Source: Patescibacteria group bacterium
Lineage (GTDB): Bacteria > Patescibacteriota > Gracilibacteria > Peribacterales > Peribacteraceae
Direction of reading: 5' to 3'
Length of the DNA: 38,192 bases
NCBI GenBank assembly: GCA_018818235.1
Contig: JAHISE010000074.1
Location: forward strand, 1 to 38,192
Part shown: in pieces, positions 8,196-16,907 of the stretch
Layout: each line of letters opens with the position of its first letter
How positions within the stretch are numbered: the stretch's first letter is position 1
Made by a program: the position numbers and the translations under genes
The notes under the pieces: model-generated
What the model was told of the DNA's origin: nothing
The model's input: only the letters and a program-made list of their open reading frames with translations
Database searches by the model: none

Positions 8196-8201
8196 TACAA
8201 T
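8196..8201 (+). promoter_or_regulatory. -10 box (TACAAT) of a leaderless promoter for the ATP-grasp fusion
   Basis: TACAAT is followed by exactly 6 nt (GGCACT) and the ATG at 8208. No purine-rich ribosome-binding site exists in between. Confidence 0.65.
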
Positions 8202-8207
8202 GGCACT

Positions 8208-9941
8208 ATGAAGCCACTTAGGATTCTAGTAACCGATGTACAGGAGCTTGCCGGTCTTGGTGCAGTTCGCTCTCTTGGGAGGGCAGGGCATATTGTTACC
8301 GCTGTCCATACGTCCGGCTTCCATCCTGCAGCGATCAACTCACGTTGGTGCAAAAATTCGATGGGATATCCGGACCCATGGAAATTCCATATGCAATTCC
8401 GTGAATGGCTTATAAATGAACTTGAAACAGGAAAATATGATGCAGTTCTCCCAACTGCAGAAGCTGCGATATTTGCTGTTAAAGAAATTAGAGATCAGTT
8501 TCCTCAGGATATTATTAAGATTCTTCCAAATGATGAGCATCTTAAACTCACCTTAAGTAAATTCCATGCAAACAAAACCGCAAAAAATGCAGGACTTACT
8601 ACTCCAAAAACAATATTTGTCTTTGATGGAAAAAATGAATGTGATGGCGACTTAAGCTCACTTGGATTTCCGGTAATCATCAAAACCGATAACTCTCTTA
8701 CATCCGAAGGAACTTATATTAAAGGTAGAACTGTTAGAGTTAACTCGCAGGAAGAAGCTGATTTGATATTTGAGGAATGCAAAGCGCTTGGATGCAGTGT
8801 TATTGCTCAAGAACCTGTAAAAGGTTCCGGAGTGGGAGTGTTCCTGCTTAGATGGAATGGAAAAACTATTCTCAAATTCGCACACCAAAGACTACATGAA
8901 GTTCCATGGACAGGTGGAGCCTCTTCTTTTCGTAAAAGCGTTCATGATAATGAGCTTATCGATCTTTCTGAAAAGTTTTTAGAGAGTATCGACTACCAAG
9001 GAGCTGCAATGATCGAATTCAGAAGAGACGGTACGGAAGGCGTTCCATACTTTATGGAAATTAATGGAAGATTGTGGGGGTCGATTGCGTTATGCCTCCA
9101 TGCCGGATTAGATTTTCCGAAAACTTTAGTTGATTGTGAATCACAAGGAGAGCCGGAAAGCCCTATAAATAAACAAAAAAGCTATCCAAGTAATCTTAAG
9201 TGCAGAAATCTTTCAGGTGAGATCAACTACGTAAGTTCTGTACTTAAGTCTAAATCCGGTCCGTCTAAAACCAAGACAATACTTGAATTCTTTGCATTAA
9301 GCTTGAATCCTCTGGTTAAGTATGACTATTTTTGGTGGAGTGACCCGATGCCGGCGTTAGTTCAGGCTTATTTGACTTCAATTGATATACTTAAAGGATT
9401 TAAAAACAGAATTAAATCTATGTTTGTCTCACGAAAAACTCCTGTAACCCCAAAGCTTACTCATTTTGAGTCTAAACCAAATAAAATACTCTTCATATGC
9501 CATGGAAATATCTGCCGAAGTGCATTTGCAGAATTTTATTGGAACAAAAACTTTTCTAAGTCCGGTGTAAAAGCCATTTCTGCAGGACTATGCAAAGAAA
9601 TGAACAGGCCTGTCCCCCTTCGTGCACAATCTATAGCAAATGTTTTTGGACTCGACCTTTCCGGCCACAAATCAAAATCTGTAACAAAAGAAATAATTGA
9701 TGAATGTGATTTGATCTTTGTAATGGATACGGAAAACTACGAAGGAATGTTAGATAAGTTTCCACACTCTGAATCAAAATTGATTTTTCTTGGAAGTCTT
9801 TCAGGTGAAAAAAATATCGAAATATCCGATCCATGCAGAAAATGCCCGATGAAGTTTGATCCTATAGAAGCCAAGAATATATTTGATAGAATTATTAATA
9901 ATTTGAATTTATTAAATCGTTATATTTCCAATCAGTCTTGA
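8208..9941 (+). CDS. Fusion: ATP-grasp ligase + low-molecular-weight protein tyrosine phosphatase
   Basis: A 577-residue fusion. Residues 1 to about 330 are an ATP-grasp enzyme (carbamoyl-phosphate-synthase-like): RILVTDVQELAGLGAVRSLGRAGH at the start, FPVIIKTDNSLTSEGTYI as the ATP-binding lysine strand and loop, and PYFMEINGRLWGS as the metal-binding Glu-x-Asn-x-Arg. Residues about 427-570 are a low-molecular-weight phosphatase: ILFICHGNICRSAFAE gives the CX5R loop (Cys431, Arg437) and ISDPC gives the general acid Asp541. Both active sites look intact. ATP-grasp proteins ligate carboxylates to amines or thiols; the substrate here is unknown. It overlaps the deacetylase start by one base (TGATG) and has its own leaderless promoter. 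It could add and tune an acyl or aminoacyl group, or regulate export by dephosphorylation. Confidence 0.88.
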   Translation: MKPLRILVTDVQELAGLGAVRSLGRAGHIVTAVHTSGFHPAAINSRWCKNSMGYPDPWKFHMQFREWLINELETGKYDAVLPTAEAAIFAVKEIRDQFPQDIIKILPNDEHLKLTLSKFHANKTAKNAGLTTPKTIFVFDGKNECDGDLSSLGFPVIIKTDNSLTSEGTYIKGRTVRVNSQEEADLIFEECKALGCSVIAQEPVKGSGVGVFLLRWNGKTILKFAHQRLHEVPWTGGASSFRKSVHDNELIDLSEKFLESIDYQGAAMIEFRRDGTEGVPYFMEINGRLWGSIALCLHAGLDFPKTLVDCESQGEPESPINKQKSYPSNLKCRNLSGEINYVSSVLKSKSGPSKTKTILEFFALSLNPLVKYDYFWWSDPMPALVQAYLTSIDILKGFKNRIKSMFVSRKTPVTPKLTHFESKPNKILFICHGNICRSAFAEFYWNKNFSKSGVKAISAGLCKEMNRPVPLRAQSIANVFGLDLSGHKSKSVTKEIIDECDLIFVMDTENYEGMLDKFPHSESKLIFLGSLSGEKNIEISDPCRKCPMKFDPIEAKNIFDRIINNLNLLNRYISNQS

Positions 9942-10660
9942 TGCAATTTATAACTTCTTGGGATGACGGCCGCAAAACTGATCTACGCATTGCTGCAATG
10001 TTGGAGAAGTACGGGTTAACGGGAACTTTTTATGTTTCTCCACCTGAAACTAACGAGAAACCGGCTCTGAGTACGAATGAGATTTTGGAAATTGCCTCAA
10101 GACACACTATAGGAGCTCATTCAATGACTCATCCACGTTTAACCCGAATACCGATCGATCAAGCTAAAAGAGAAATTGAAGAATCAAAACAATGGATCGA
10201 AGGCATCACCGGAAAAGAATGTAATACATTTTGTTATCCTGCCGGTGATTTTAATGACCAAACAAAAAAGCTGGTAAAAGAAGCGGGATTCGTCGAAGCA
10301 CGAACCGTGGAGCAACTTGAATTTAAATCTGCCGACTACTTTGCATCTCCAACTACTCTGCAAGTTTATCCATTCCCATTCAGAAAACGCTGGACACGCT
10401 GGTGGCATTATATTGATCCACTTGTACGACTAAGAGTCTTCTTACCTCGAATGATCGCTCTCAGATTACCACCCAAGGCATATGCTAGTTGGGCTGAGCT
10501 TGCTAAATCACTTTATAGATATGCGCAAAAAACAAACCAGCCATTTTTTCATCTTTGGGGACATAGTTGGGAGATTGAAAAGTATGGGATGTGGGAGGAG
10601 TTGGAGGAGTTTTTGAGGTTTGTGGAATCCAATAATGAAGTAATACCAATTATCATTTAA
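9941..10660 (+). CDS. Polysaccharide deacetylase family protein (NodB homology)
   Basis: A carbohydrate esterase 4-type deacetylase of 239 residues. Motif 1 is SWDDG (Asp8, Asp9; usually TFDDG), motif 2 is HSMTHP (His60, His64) and motif 3 is CYPAGDFND. The C-terminal HLWGHSWEIEKYGMW carries the late His of the NodB fold. No signal peptide is visible, so it would act in the cytoplasm, for instance on an N-acetyl sugar intermediate. I use the ATG at 9941; an in-frame TTG just before it only adds one residue. Translationally coupled to the ATP-grasp fusion: deacetylation to a free amine followed by ATP-dependent acylation would be a coherent pair (inference). Confidence 0.88.
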   Translation: MQFITSWDDGRKTDLRIAAMLEKYGLTGTFYVSPPETNEKPALSTNEILEIASRHTIGAHSMTHPRLTRIPIDQAKREIEESKQWIEGITGKECNTFCYPAGDFNDQTKKLVKEAGFVEARTVEQLEFKSADYFASPTTLQVYPFPFRKRWTRWWHYIDPLVRLRVFLPRMIALRLPPKAYASWAELAKSLYRYAQKTNQPFFHLWGHSWEIEKYGMWEELEEFLRFVESNNEVIPIII

Positions 10661-10905
10661 ATGGTACTAATTTCTTGGCTCCATCTGAAAAGAAAACACT
10701 TATGTATTTTCCCTTATCTCCCTCCATCAATGTTTTAAGGTGAAGGGGTTTTCTAAGTGGTAGAGGATGAGTGATGGTGATTCAAGACTGGTATTGTTTC
10801 GGTATAAGTGGGCCAGAAGATGCAGAAAAATCAGAGAACACTGCTATCAAAATCTCTGAATAATCGTTTATAGAGTCCTATGACCCTTCTGATTCCTCTG
10901 ATTCC
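10661..10905. other. Intergenic gap between convergent genes
   Basis: No gene is seen here. The gap holds low-complexity repeats: AATCAGAG at 10829-10836 is complementary to CTCTGATT at 10896-10903, next to a TTCTGATTCCTCTGATTCC direct repeat. Probably another palindromic repeat; no clear T-tract terminator was found. Confidence 0.45.
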
Positions 10906-12399
10906 TTATCGAACTTCCTTGATTTTTCCCACAAACCCCTCCACCATCGACCTAATATTCTCCTCCCCTGTCCACTCAGGTCTCTCTTGATAATCCCGTG
11001 CAAAAGTTCCTTCTTGGGCCACCTGTTCCATGGCCTTTAAGAAAATCCTTACATCTAACAACGAAGGCTTGGCACCATTTTGAATTTCTTTAATTGCATT
11101 TCTGCAATCTTCGTTTGAATGTATCGGGAAAATACTTGGGGCATATTGGAAGAACGTATGACCGAACAAAAGTACCGGTCTTTCGTGGAACAGCGCTTCC
11201 ATACTTACGGTTCCTGTCCCCGTTGCAACTGCAATGGAAGACTTGAGTAGTGTGAGTGAATTGAAATTAGTTGGAGCGAATCTGACTTTATCCAGACTAA
11301 GTAAATCTTTATAAAAATGGACATCTCTGCCTCTCCCGTCAGGATACTGCCTTGGTTGATTCGGATGCTCTTTGACATAAATCAAACAATCCTCCGGCAG
11401 CAGACCATTTAACATCTTCGCAATCAATAATTGGTCACTATATGCGCCCGCCATAGGATTGGTGGAGCATTCCGGCTGCATATGAAGCGGAAAATATACG
11501 AATTTCTTGTTAAGATCAGGTTTAGGTGCATGTTTATCGTAAAATCTCATCATGCTATTTACCCGCATCTTTCTTCTTAATCTATCAAACATAAATACCC
11601 AGTATCTCGGATTGATCCAGCGCACTATGAACTTAAATACATGCTCCAAAAAATCCTTTTTACCATTCTTAAACACGTTTTTTACTACTCCAAACCATTT
11701 GGCGAATGGATTATTGAACTTGTTTACCATATCCCAAGGTACGGGAGCATTATCGCGGTTCGCTAAATGAGACTGATAGAATTTTTCGAACTTATCTTTT
11801 AGGGGAATTTCCTCAGGCTTTGAATATTTTGTTTTAAGTGATTCTATGGCCTCTTCCATACCAACTGCGGATTCTTCCCAATCGGTCACAAAGAACTTTG
11901 TATCCTGAACAGGACCACTGTGCCCAAAAATAGTAGGAATTCCTTTTTGTTTGCATAGCGAATAGATTACATACTCATGTGACTCGTGCGGAATACCGCT
12001 CGATAGGTAAAGATTGATCTTATGTTTATCCAAAATATGATTCCAGTACTGAAGACTTCTTAAATACGCTCGCTTGCGATCCTGATAGATAAATGGGTGA
12101 CGCTCTTCGAGGCGAGTTAGCATATCCATATATACAGCTTCACACTCACGCATCTTGTATATGAGCTCCTCATCAATCGGGGTTACCTCATTCCAATCCG
12201 CATCATAATTCCCCCACTTAACATTCTGCGAAGATACCCGAACTTGCTGATTTGGGCCAAGAAAAGGAATATTGTGCTCAAACTGGCAAACTGACACACA
12301 AAACTCGGCATCTATTTCCTTTAGCACTCGCCTTTTTATCTCATCATCCATCTCCAACGAGAGACGTGTGACTATGACTCTGGGTTTGTGATCATTCAT
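10906..12399 (-). CDS. Capsule-polysaccharide-type glycosyltransferase (KpsC/KpsS-like)
   Basis: A 497-residue soluble protein resembling the Capsule_synth family, whose characterised members (KpsC/KpsS) transfer Kdo, an acidic keto sugar, from a CMP-activated donor. Diagnostic segments are KFVYFPLHMQPECSTNPMAG (about residue 315), LIYVKEHPNQPRQY, and TGTGTVSMEALFHERPVLLFGHT near residue 410, where a retained GT-B donor site is expected. It is 6 bp downstream of pseI in the same operon, so transfer of the nonulosonic acid made here from its CMP donor is the natural assignment; that is inference from context and from Kdo-like chemistry. The N-terminal 250 residues are divergent and not recognised. 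Confidence 0.78.
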   Translation of the reverse strand: MNDHKPRVIVTRLSLEMDDEIKRRVLKEIDAEFCVSVCQFEHNIPFLGPNQQVRVSSQNVKWGNYDADWNEVTPIDEELIYKMRECEAVYMDMLTRLEERHPFIYQDRKRAYLRSLQYWNHILDKHKINLYLSSGIPHESHEYVIYSLCKQKGIPTIFGHSGPVQDTKFFVTDWEESAVGMEEAIESLKTKYSKPEEIPLKDKFEKFYQSHLANRDNAPVPWDMVNKFNNPFAKWFGVVKNVFKNGKKDFLEHVFKFIVRWINPRYWVFMFDRLRRKMRVNSMMRFYDKHAPKPDLNKKFVYFPLHMQPECSTNPMAGAYSDQLLIAKMLNGLLPEDCLIYVKEHPNQPRQYPDGRGRDVHFYKDLLSLDKVRFAPTNFNSLTLLKSSIAVATGTGTVSMEALFHERPVLLFGHTFFQYAPSIFPIHSNEDCRNAIKEIQNGAKPSLLDVRIFLKAMEQVAQEGTFARDYQERPEWTGEENIRSMVEGFVGKIKEVR

Positions 12400-12405
12400 A
12401 AATAA

Positions 12406-13458
12406 TTAAGCAATAAGTTCGTCGGTTAAAGGAGTTCCTTTTCCTATTGTTTTGGCGGACTTCTTTCCGATTATATCTTTTATTTTTTTCGGAGGAAGGC
12501 CATATGAGGGTCGAATGACCCGGGTATTATTTGCATTGAATTCTTCGCCTTCATTTATATCCTCAACCACAAATACTGATCGTCTGAATACCCTGCTTGT
12601 CTGTTCTTTCTCGGTAACATCGTAAGAAATTTTCCCCAGAGCTTTTTGGGCAACCCTAACTTCTTCGACCATTTGTTTGAATTCACTTGGCTCCAAAGAA
12701 AAAACACTATCCGGCCCTCCTGCATCCCGCGATATAGTGAAATGTTTTTCGATAACACATGCTCCAACAGAAACTGCGGCAATTGGAACTGCAATACTTA
12801 ATGTATGATCAGAAAGACCTACAGGAATATTCAACTTTTCCGAAAGATCCGAGATTGTGAGCAAATTAATATCAGATGGATCTGCAGGATAAGCACTTGT
12901 GCATTTAAGAAGTACTATTTCATCCGTACCCGCATTTCTGAGAGTATCAACTGCTTCTTTTATCTCCTCAAAAGTCCCCATCCCCGTGGACATGATCACA
13001 GGTTTTTTTAGCGAACCAACTTTTTCCAACAATGGGATGTCTGTGAGTTCAAATGAAGCAATTTTATAAGCAGGAACGTCCATCTCTTCCAAAAAATCCA
13101 CTGCAGAAGCATCGAATGGAGTGGAAAAAAGGTCTATACCAAGCTTTTGAGCTTCTTCTTTTAGCTTTGGTTGCCATTCCCATGGTGTAAATGCTTCTTT
13201 ATAAAGATCGAATAGCTTTTTACCTTCCCAAATTGTCCCCTTGCCGATTTTAAATTCTTCACGATCGCAATCAATCGTCATTGTGTCCGCTGTGTAAGTC
13301 TGAAGCTTAACTGCATCCGCTCCGGATTCCTTCATCGCATGAATTGTTTCAACTGCTCGTGAAAAATCCTGACCATGATTGGCAGAAAGTTCTGCAATTA
13401 TGTACACAGGTTCATTTGGACCAATCTTGCGGCCATTTATGATAATTGATGAATTCAT
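12406..13458 (-). CDS. pseI: Pseudaminic acid synthase (NeuB family)
   Basis: Condenses 2,4-diacetamido-2,4,6-trideoxy-altrose with phosphoenolpyruvate to form the nine-carbon pseudaminic acid. The TIM barrel starts YIIAELSANHGQDF (NeuB signature) and contains ADAVKLQTYTADT, GTIWEGKKLFDLYKEA and FTPWEWQP; the last two are characteristic of PseI rather than NeuB. IEKHFTISRDAGGPD carries the metal-binding His. The C-terminal antifreeze/SAF domain is near SRVFRRSVFVVEDINEGEEF. With the ATG at 13458 the protein has 350 residues, close to Campylobacter PseI; the frame stays open another 27 codons upstream, but that stretch is not conserved-looking. Middle of the minus-strand operon. Confidence 0.92.
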   Translation of the reverse strand: MNSSIIINGRKIGPNEPVYIIAELSANHGQDFSRAVETIHAMKESGADAVKLQTYTADTMTIDCDREEFKIGKGTIWEGKKLFDLYKEAFTPWEWQPKLKEEAQKLGIDLFSTPFDASAVDFLEEMDVPAYKIASFELTDIPLLEKVGSLKKPVIMSTGMGTFEEIKEAVDTLRNAGTDEIVLLKCTSAYPADPSDINLLTISDLSEKLNIPVGLSDHTLSIAVPIAAVSVGACVIEKHFTISRDAGGPDSVFSLEPSEFKQMVEEVRVAQKALGKISYDVTEKEQTSRVFRRSVFVVEDINEGEEFNANNTRVIRPSYGLPPKKIKDIIGKKSAKTIGKGTPLTDELIA

Positions 13459-13543
13459 ACTTATATTATGCATATAATAGTGCACCCCATAGACATATCC
13501 ATAGCGAAAACCTTCTATTTTTGTGGCCGGAAAGGGCAAATTT

Positions 13544-14038
13544 TTAGCTTATTTGTGATTTTTCTTTAATAATAAAATGGAACACTTCGCTTCCCTTTAT
13601 TCTTTTTACTCCAAGACTTTTAAATCCAATTTTTTCGAACATTTTTCGCGACGGCTCATTGTCAATTTTCACGAATGCATTTATTTCTCGAACTAAAGGC
13701 GAAGACCCTTTTGTTTCTTCAAAATACATTTTAATTCCCAACTTCATCATTTCAGCCCCCAATCCTTTCCCCCTTTGCTCAGGAGCAAGGTTAACATTAA
13801 CAACTATATCGATATCATCACAATCAAAACGAACTTGACCAATCGGATTTCCATCTACTTCTGCAATATAAATTTTACAATCAGGATCGTTCATCTTTTT
13901 ATCAAACCACTTCTCGTGATCCTCCCATGGAATTGAATCAGTGGAAAATGAGGCTGCTCTTACTAAAGGGTCGTTTGCCCATTCCCAGAGGAAGCGGGAA
14001 TCGGATGACTTGACCTTGCGGATAGAAATGGATGACAT
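13544..14038 (-). CDS. pseH: GNAT N-acetyltransferase, PseH-like
   Basis: A 164-residue GNAT enzyme likely to acetylate the C4 amine of UDP-4-amino-4,6-dideoxy-beta-L-AltNAc, between the PseC and PseG steps. The opening SIRKVKSSDSRFLWEWANDP with IPWEDHEKWF is the pattern found in PseH and in PseG-PseH fusions. The acetyl-CoA loop is LAPEQRGKGLGAEM (Q/RxxGxG/A) and the C-terminal NEPSRKMFEKIGF is motif B. The position directly before pseI supports the call. A second GNAT at 25746-26297 sits beside pseB, so which of the two does this step is not settled by sequence. A TATATT box 9 nt before the ATG suggests its own promoter. Confidence 0.78.
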   Translation of the reverse strand: MSSISIRKVKSSDSRFLWEWANDPLVRAASFSTDSIPWEDHEKWFDKKMNDPDCKIYIAEVDGNPIGQVRFDCDDIDIVVNVNLAPEQRGKGLGAEMMKLGIKMYFEETKGSSPLVREINAFVKIDNEPSRKMFEKIGFKSLGVKRIKGSEVFHFIIKEKSQIS

Positions 14039-14151
14039 TAGAGCTTAAATATACAAGAAATTGAATATTAGAAATAGAATATGTCTTAGATAGTAATGGT
14101 TTAAGTAAATTTTGGTTGTATTTTTTTTGAATTCCTGTAGAGTGCTTTCTC

Positions 14152-14406
14152 ATGAAACAAGATCAAATTGATTCCGCAGGTGCTACTCCAGTTATTCCTG
14201 AAGTCGGAACAGGAGAGGTTCGCAGGACAACTAATATAGTCGACGGAATAATAACTGATGTTGGCGATAGAACATCTTCTGTCAGGACAAAATGGCCAAA
14301 ATTAACTTGGAGTGTACATGAAAAAGATTCTCCAGATTCCACTGCTGTGCGTGAGAGGGGAGATAATCAAGGGATTGCTAGGCCACCCTTGAGTGATAGT
14401 GTTTGA
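14152..14406 (+). CDS. Possible small protein of unknown function (84 residues)
   Basis: A short frame on the opposite strand in the 439-bp gap between pseG and the PseH-like gene. It has an ATG with a TAGAGT box (14138-14143) 8 nt upstream, similar to the leaderless pattern of neighbouring genes. The product is hydrophilic and probably disordered, with many Gly, Pro, Asp, Arg and Thr, and has no motif I know. A TCAAGGG/CCCTTGA hairpin (about 14368-14394) sits in its 3' end. The rest of the gap (14039-14151, 14407-14477) is AT-rich with no other gene. It may be a real gene or chance; there is no protein-family support. Confidence 0.4.
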   Translation: MKQDQIDSAGATPVIPEVGTGEVRRTTNIVDGIITDVGDRTSSVRTKWPKLTWSVHEKDSPDSTAVRERGDNQGIARPPLSDSV

Positions 14407-14477
14407 TCATATCAAGTTTATGGTTTAGTAAAATAAAGTAATTGTTTATTATGACAAACTCATACAATTTTGACAAA

Positions 14478-15497
14478 TTATAGATTCAACAATTTATCAA
14501 GAACTCTCTTCGTACCTCCTCCATCTATCAGACTTTTTCCAGTTTCAGACATTCTTTGACGTAGCCCTTGATCCGCCAGAATAGCCCTTAAACTAGCCAA
14601 AAATTCCTCGTTACTGCATTCCCGTGCCCATCCAAGGGATTTTACCACTCCCCGTCTATCTAAATCCTCAGCAACACGTATTTGATTGTCAGCGAATATG
14701 AACATCAGAGCTGGTACGCCCATAAAAGCCAACTCATAAGAAGTTGTACCACCAGCGGCAATTGCAAGATCTGCCTCTGTTATCAACTCCTCCATATTAT
14801 GTGCATCGCAAATAACTTTCATACCCTGTGCTTCTGACTTTATCTGATCCAGATGCTCATGCGCACTTCCAACAACAACTGTTACATCTAAATCGGCAAC
14901 TTGTTTTAGTAATTGAACAATTCTTAGTGTGATGTTGTCTGGATCACCACCGCCAAGAGTTACAAGAATCTTCTTAGCTTTCTCTGGAACTTTTTCTGTT
15001 GGATTTGCATTCTTAAACTCACGCCTGAATAAAACAAACTCATGCCCCAACAGTAACTCACAATCATCCGGACGATCTGAGTAGATCGACTCAAGTTCCT
15101 TAGCATACGCATTCTGATTTAATATGAAGTCAGCACTATATTTTTTTGCATGACCGTAATCATCGATTAATAAGAATCTAACTCCGGCTTCTTTTAATCC
15201 TTTCTGATAATCATCACCAAAGGCATAACCATCTACGACCGCACACAAAGCTCCTGATTCTTTGAAAAGTTCCGCTGTCTCCTTAATATCTCCCGTCGAT
15301 GCACGAGAGGATTTTAATTCTATTACTTCACAACCTTCTTCTGTTAATCTTTCTTTAAGATGATCGGCACCGGGTAGCATAAGAAAAATAGCTTTGTGAC
15401 CTTGATCCAAAGCTTCCTGAGCTAACGCAAGACAACGCATAACATGACCTGTTCCGATTGTTGTTGATGCATCGGTTCTAAATAGAATTGTGCTCAT
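14478..15497 (-). CDS. pseG: UDP-2,4-diacetamido-2,4,6-trideoxy-beta-L-altropyranose hydrolase
   Basis: Removes UDP from the diacetamido-trideoxy sugar before PseI condensation. The GT-B-like fold starts ILFRTDASTTIGTGHVMRCLALA, where the G-x-GH-x-x-R segment with the catalytic His is the PseG signature. It continues with VVDGYAFGDDYQ, LLIDDYGHAKKY and DFILNQNAYA, and the C-terminal half has KILVTLGGGDPDN and ADLAIAAGGTTSYELAFMGVPAL. At 339 residues it lacks the PseH fusion seen in some species; acetylation is done by a separate gene. It starts in a 4-bp overlap with the class III aminotransferase stop (15494-15497), so the two are co-translated. Confidence 0.92.
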   Translation of the reverse strand: MSTILFRTDASTTIGTGHVMRCLALAQEALDQGHKAIFLMLPGADHLKERLTEEGCEVIELKSSRASTGDIKETAELFKESGALCAVVDGYAFGDDYQKGLKEAGVRFLLIDDYGHAKKYSADFILNQNAYAKELESIYSDRPDDCELLLGHEFVLFRREFKNANPTEKVPEKAKKILVTLGGGDPDNITLRIVQLLKQVADLDVTVVVGSAHEHLDQIKSEAQGMKVICDAHNMEELITEADLAIAAGGTTSYELAFMGVPALMFIFADNQIRVAEDLDRRGVVKSLGWARECSNEEFLASLRAILADQGLRQRMSETGKSLIDGGGTKRVLDKLLNL

Positions 15498-16804
15498 GCC
15501 AATCTTCGGAAATCCGCAAATGCTACGGGACCTTTTAATAATTCTTCGATATTCCCTGCATCAAGAGCAGCCTGAATCACGCTAAAGGCTTCCTCAGTTG
15601 CTATAAGATATTCATCTACATTAGCGTCTGTATGTGCAAATGTGGGATAAAACGCCGGAGAAGCCAAAAATCCCTTTTCCAACATAAGCTGCGTAAATAA
15701 CGTGGAGGCGGGTTGTTTTTCTTCGCATTCAAAGGAGAAGTGACTTAATGGGGTTATTCCTCCTGCTTCTATCTTCAGACCTGTATTCTCGGCAGCACTC
15801 CTCCACCCCTCCTGAACTCTTCCTCCAAGGCGCATCAGATGTTCGTGAACTTTATTTGTGCGATGCTTATTGATTGTTGCTATTGCCGCAACCGGACCAA
15901 GCCTTTCCGTCCAATAAGTCGAGCTTATAAATGTTTCCCATGCTACATTCATAAATTCTTTCTTTCCCAGAATCGCACCCATCGGATAACCATTACTCAT
16001 ACCCTTCGCGAACACTGCAATATCCGGCTCGACTCCAAGAGTTAAATGAGATCCTCCGCAAGTTAATCTGAATCCTGCCGAAACTTCGTCGAAAACAAGA
16101 GGAATATTTAATTCGGTTGCTTTTGCACGAACTTTTTCCAGAAATCCGTTCTTCGGTTGATCACTTCTGATCGGCTCCATGACTATTCCTGCTAATTCAT
16201 CTCCGTGTTCTTCGACTACCTTATAAAACTCATCAATATTATTGTAATTAAATGGAATTGCCGTGCCCTGCAAAGCTTTTGGAACTCCCAATGGTTCCAG
16301 TCCTTTAATTAAATGATCATCCAATGCATCTGAAGCCTGCAAATTTGCAGAAAGATACCAGTCATGCCAACCGTGATACCCGCAAAACGCAACTTTATCT
16401 TTCTTTGTATGCGCTCTGATAATACGGACTGCGATTGTAACTGCCTCACCGCCACAGCGTGCGTATCTAACCTGCTGCGCCCATGGGTGAAGTTCAATTA
16501 AAAGCTCTGCAAGCTCCACTTCTTCCGGACAATTGAGAGTAGACATGGAACCATTATCAACTGCTTCTTTTACTGCCTTATCAACATCATCATCTGCCGC
16601 ACCTAATATGCAAGCGCCAACGCTGTTGTATGTCATATCTACATATTTGTTTCCATCCAGATCCCAAACCTGCGCACCTTTGGCTTTAGAGTAATAGCTG
16701 GGCCAAATGTCCGGCGCATAGCGTTCGGGGCGTTTGGTCAAAAGCTGTGCCCCGCCGGGTATTAAGTGTTTTGCCTTGTTGTAGAGATCAGCTCCTGTAT
16801 TCAT
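15494..16804 (-). CDS. Class III PLP aminotransferase (glutamate-1-semialdehyde aminomutase-like)
   Basis: A 436-residue fold-type I PLP enzyme related to HemL. The PLP-binding Lys267 lies in VFAKGMSNGYPMGAI, the cofactor Asp is in LVFDEVSAGF (residues 237-246), and GYHGWHDWY (142-150) is the aromatic stacking region. It is not likely to serve haem synthesis here. It sits first before pseG with a 4-bp overlap and a strong leaderless promoter (TAAAAT at 16811-16816). PseC already supplies the C4 amination, so this enzyme may aminate or isomerise a second sugar or a side chain; class III aminotransferases recur in nonulosonate loci, but the substrate is unknown to me. Confidence 0.85.
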   Translation of the reverse strand: MNTGADLYNKAKHLIPGGAQLLTKRPERYAPDIWPSYYSKAKGAQVWDLDGNKYVDMTYNSVGACILGAADDDVDKAVKEAVDNGSMSTLNCPEEVELAELLIELHPWAQQVRYARCGGEAVTIAVRIIRAHTKKDKVAFCGYHGWHDWYLSANLQASDALDDHLIKGLEPLGVPKALQGTAIPFNYNNIDEFYKVVEEHGDELAGIVMEPIRSDQPKNGFLEKVRAKATELNIPLVFDEVSAGFRLTCGGSHLTLGVEPDIAVFAKGMSNGYPMGAILGKKEFMNVAWETFISSTYWTERLGPVAAIATINKHRTNKVHEHLMRLGGRVQEGWRSAAENTGLKIEAGGITPLSHFSFECEEKQPASTLFTQLMLEKGFLASPAFYPTFAHTDANVDEYLIATEEAFSVIQAALDAGNIEELLKGPVAFADFRRLA

Positions 16805-16810
16805 GGGGTG

Positions 16811-16816
16811 ATTTTA
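16811..16816 (-). promoter_or_regulatory. -10 box (TAAAAT) of a leaderless promoter for the class III aminotransferase
   Basis: Read on the minus strand, TAAAAT is followed by 6 nt (CACCCC) and the ATG at 16804. There is no SD in the 6-nt gap. Confidence 0.65.
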
Positions 16817-16907
16817 CAGTAAATTTATGAATGGCTTAAGAATTTTGTATAAAAAAACCTCAATAAAAGGATTTACATGACAAATCGTTATTTGATATAA
16901 TTGTAAT

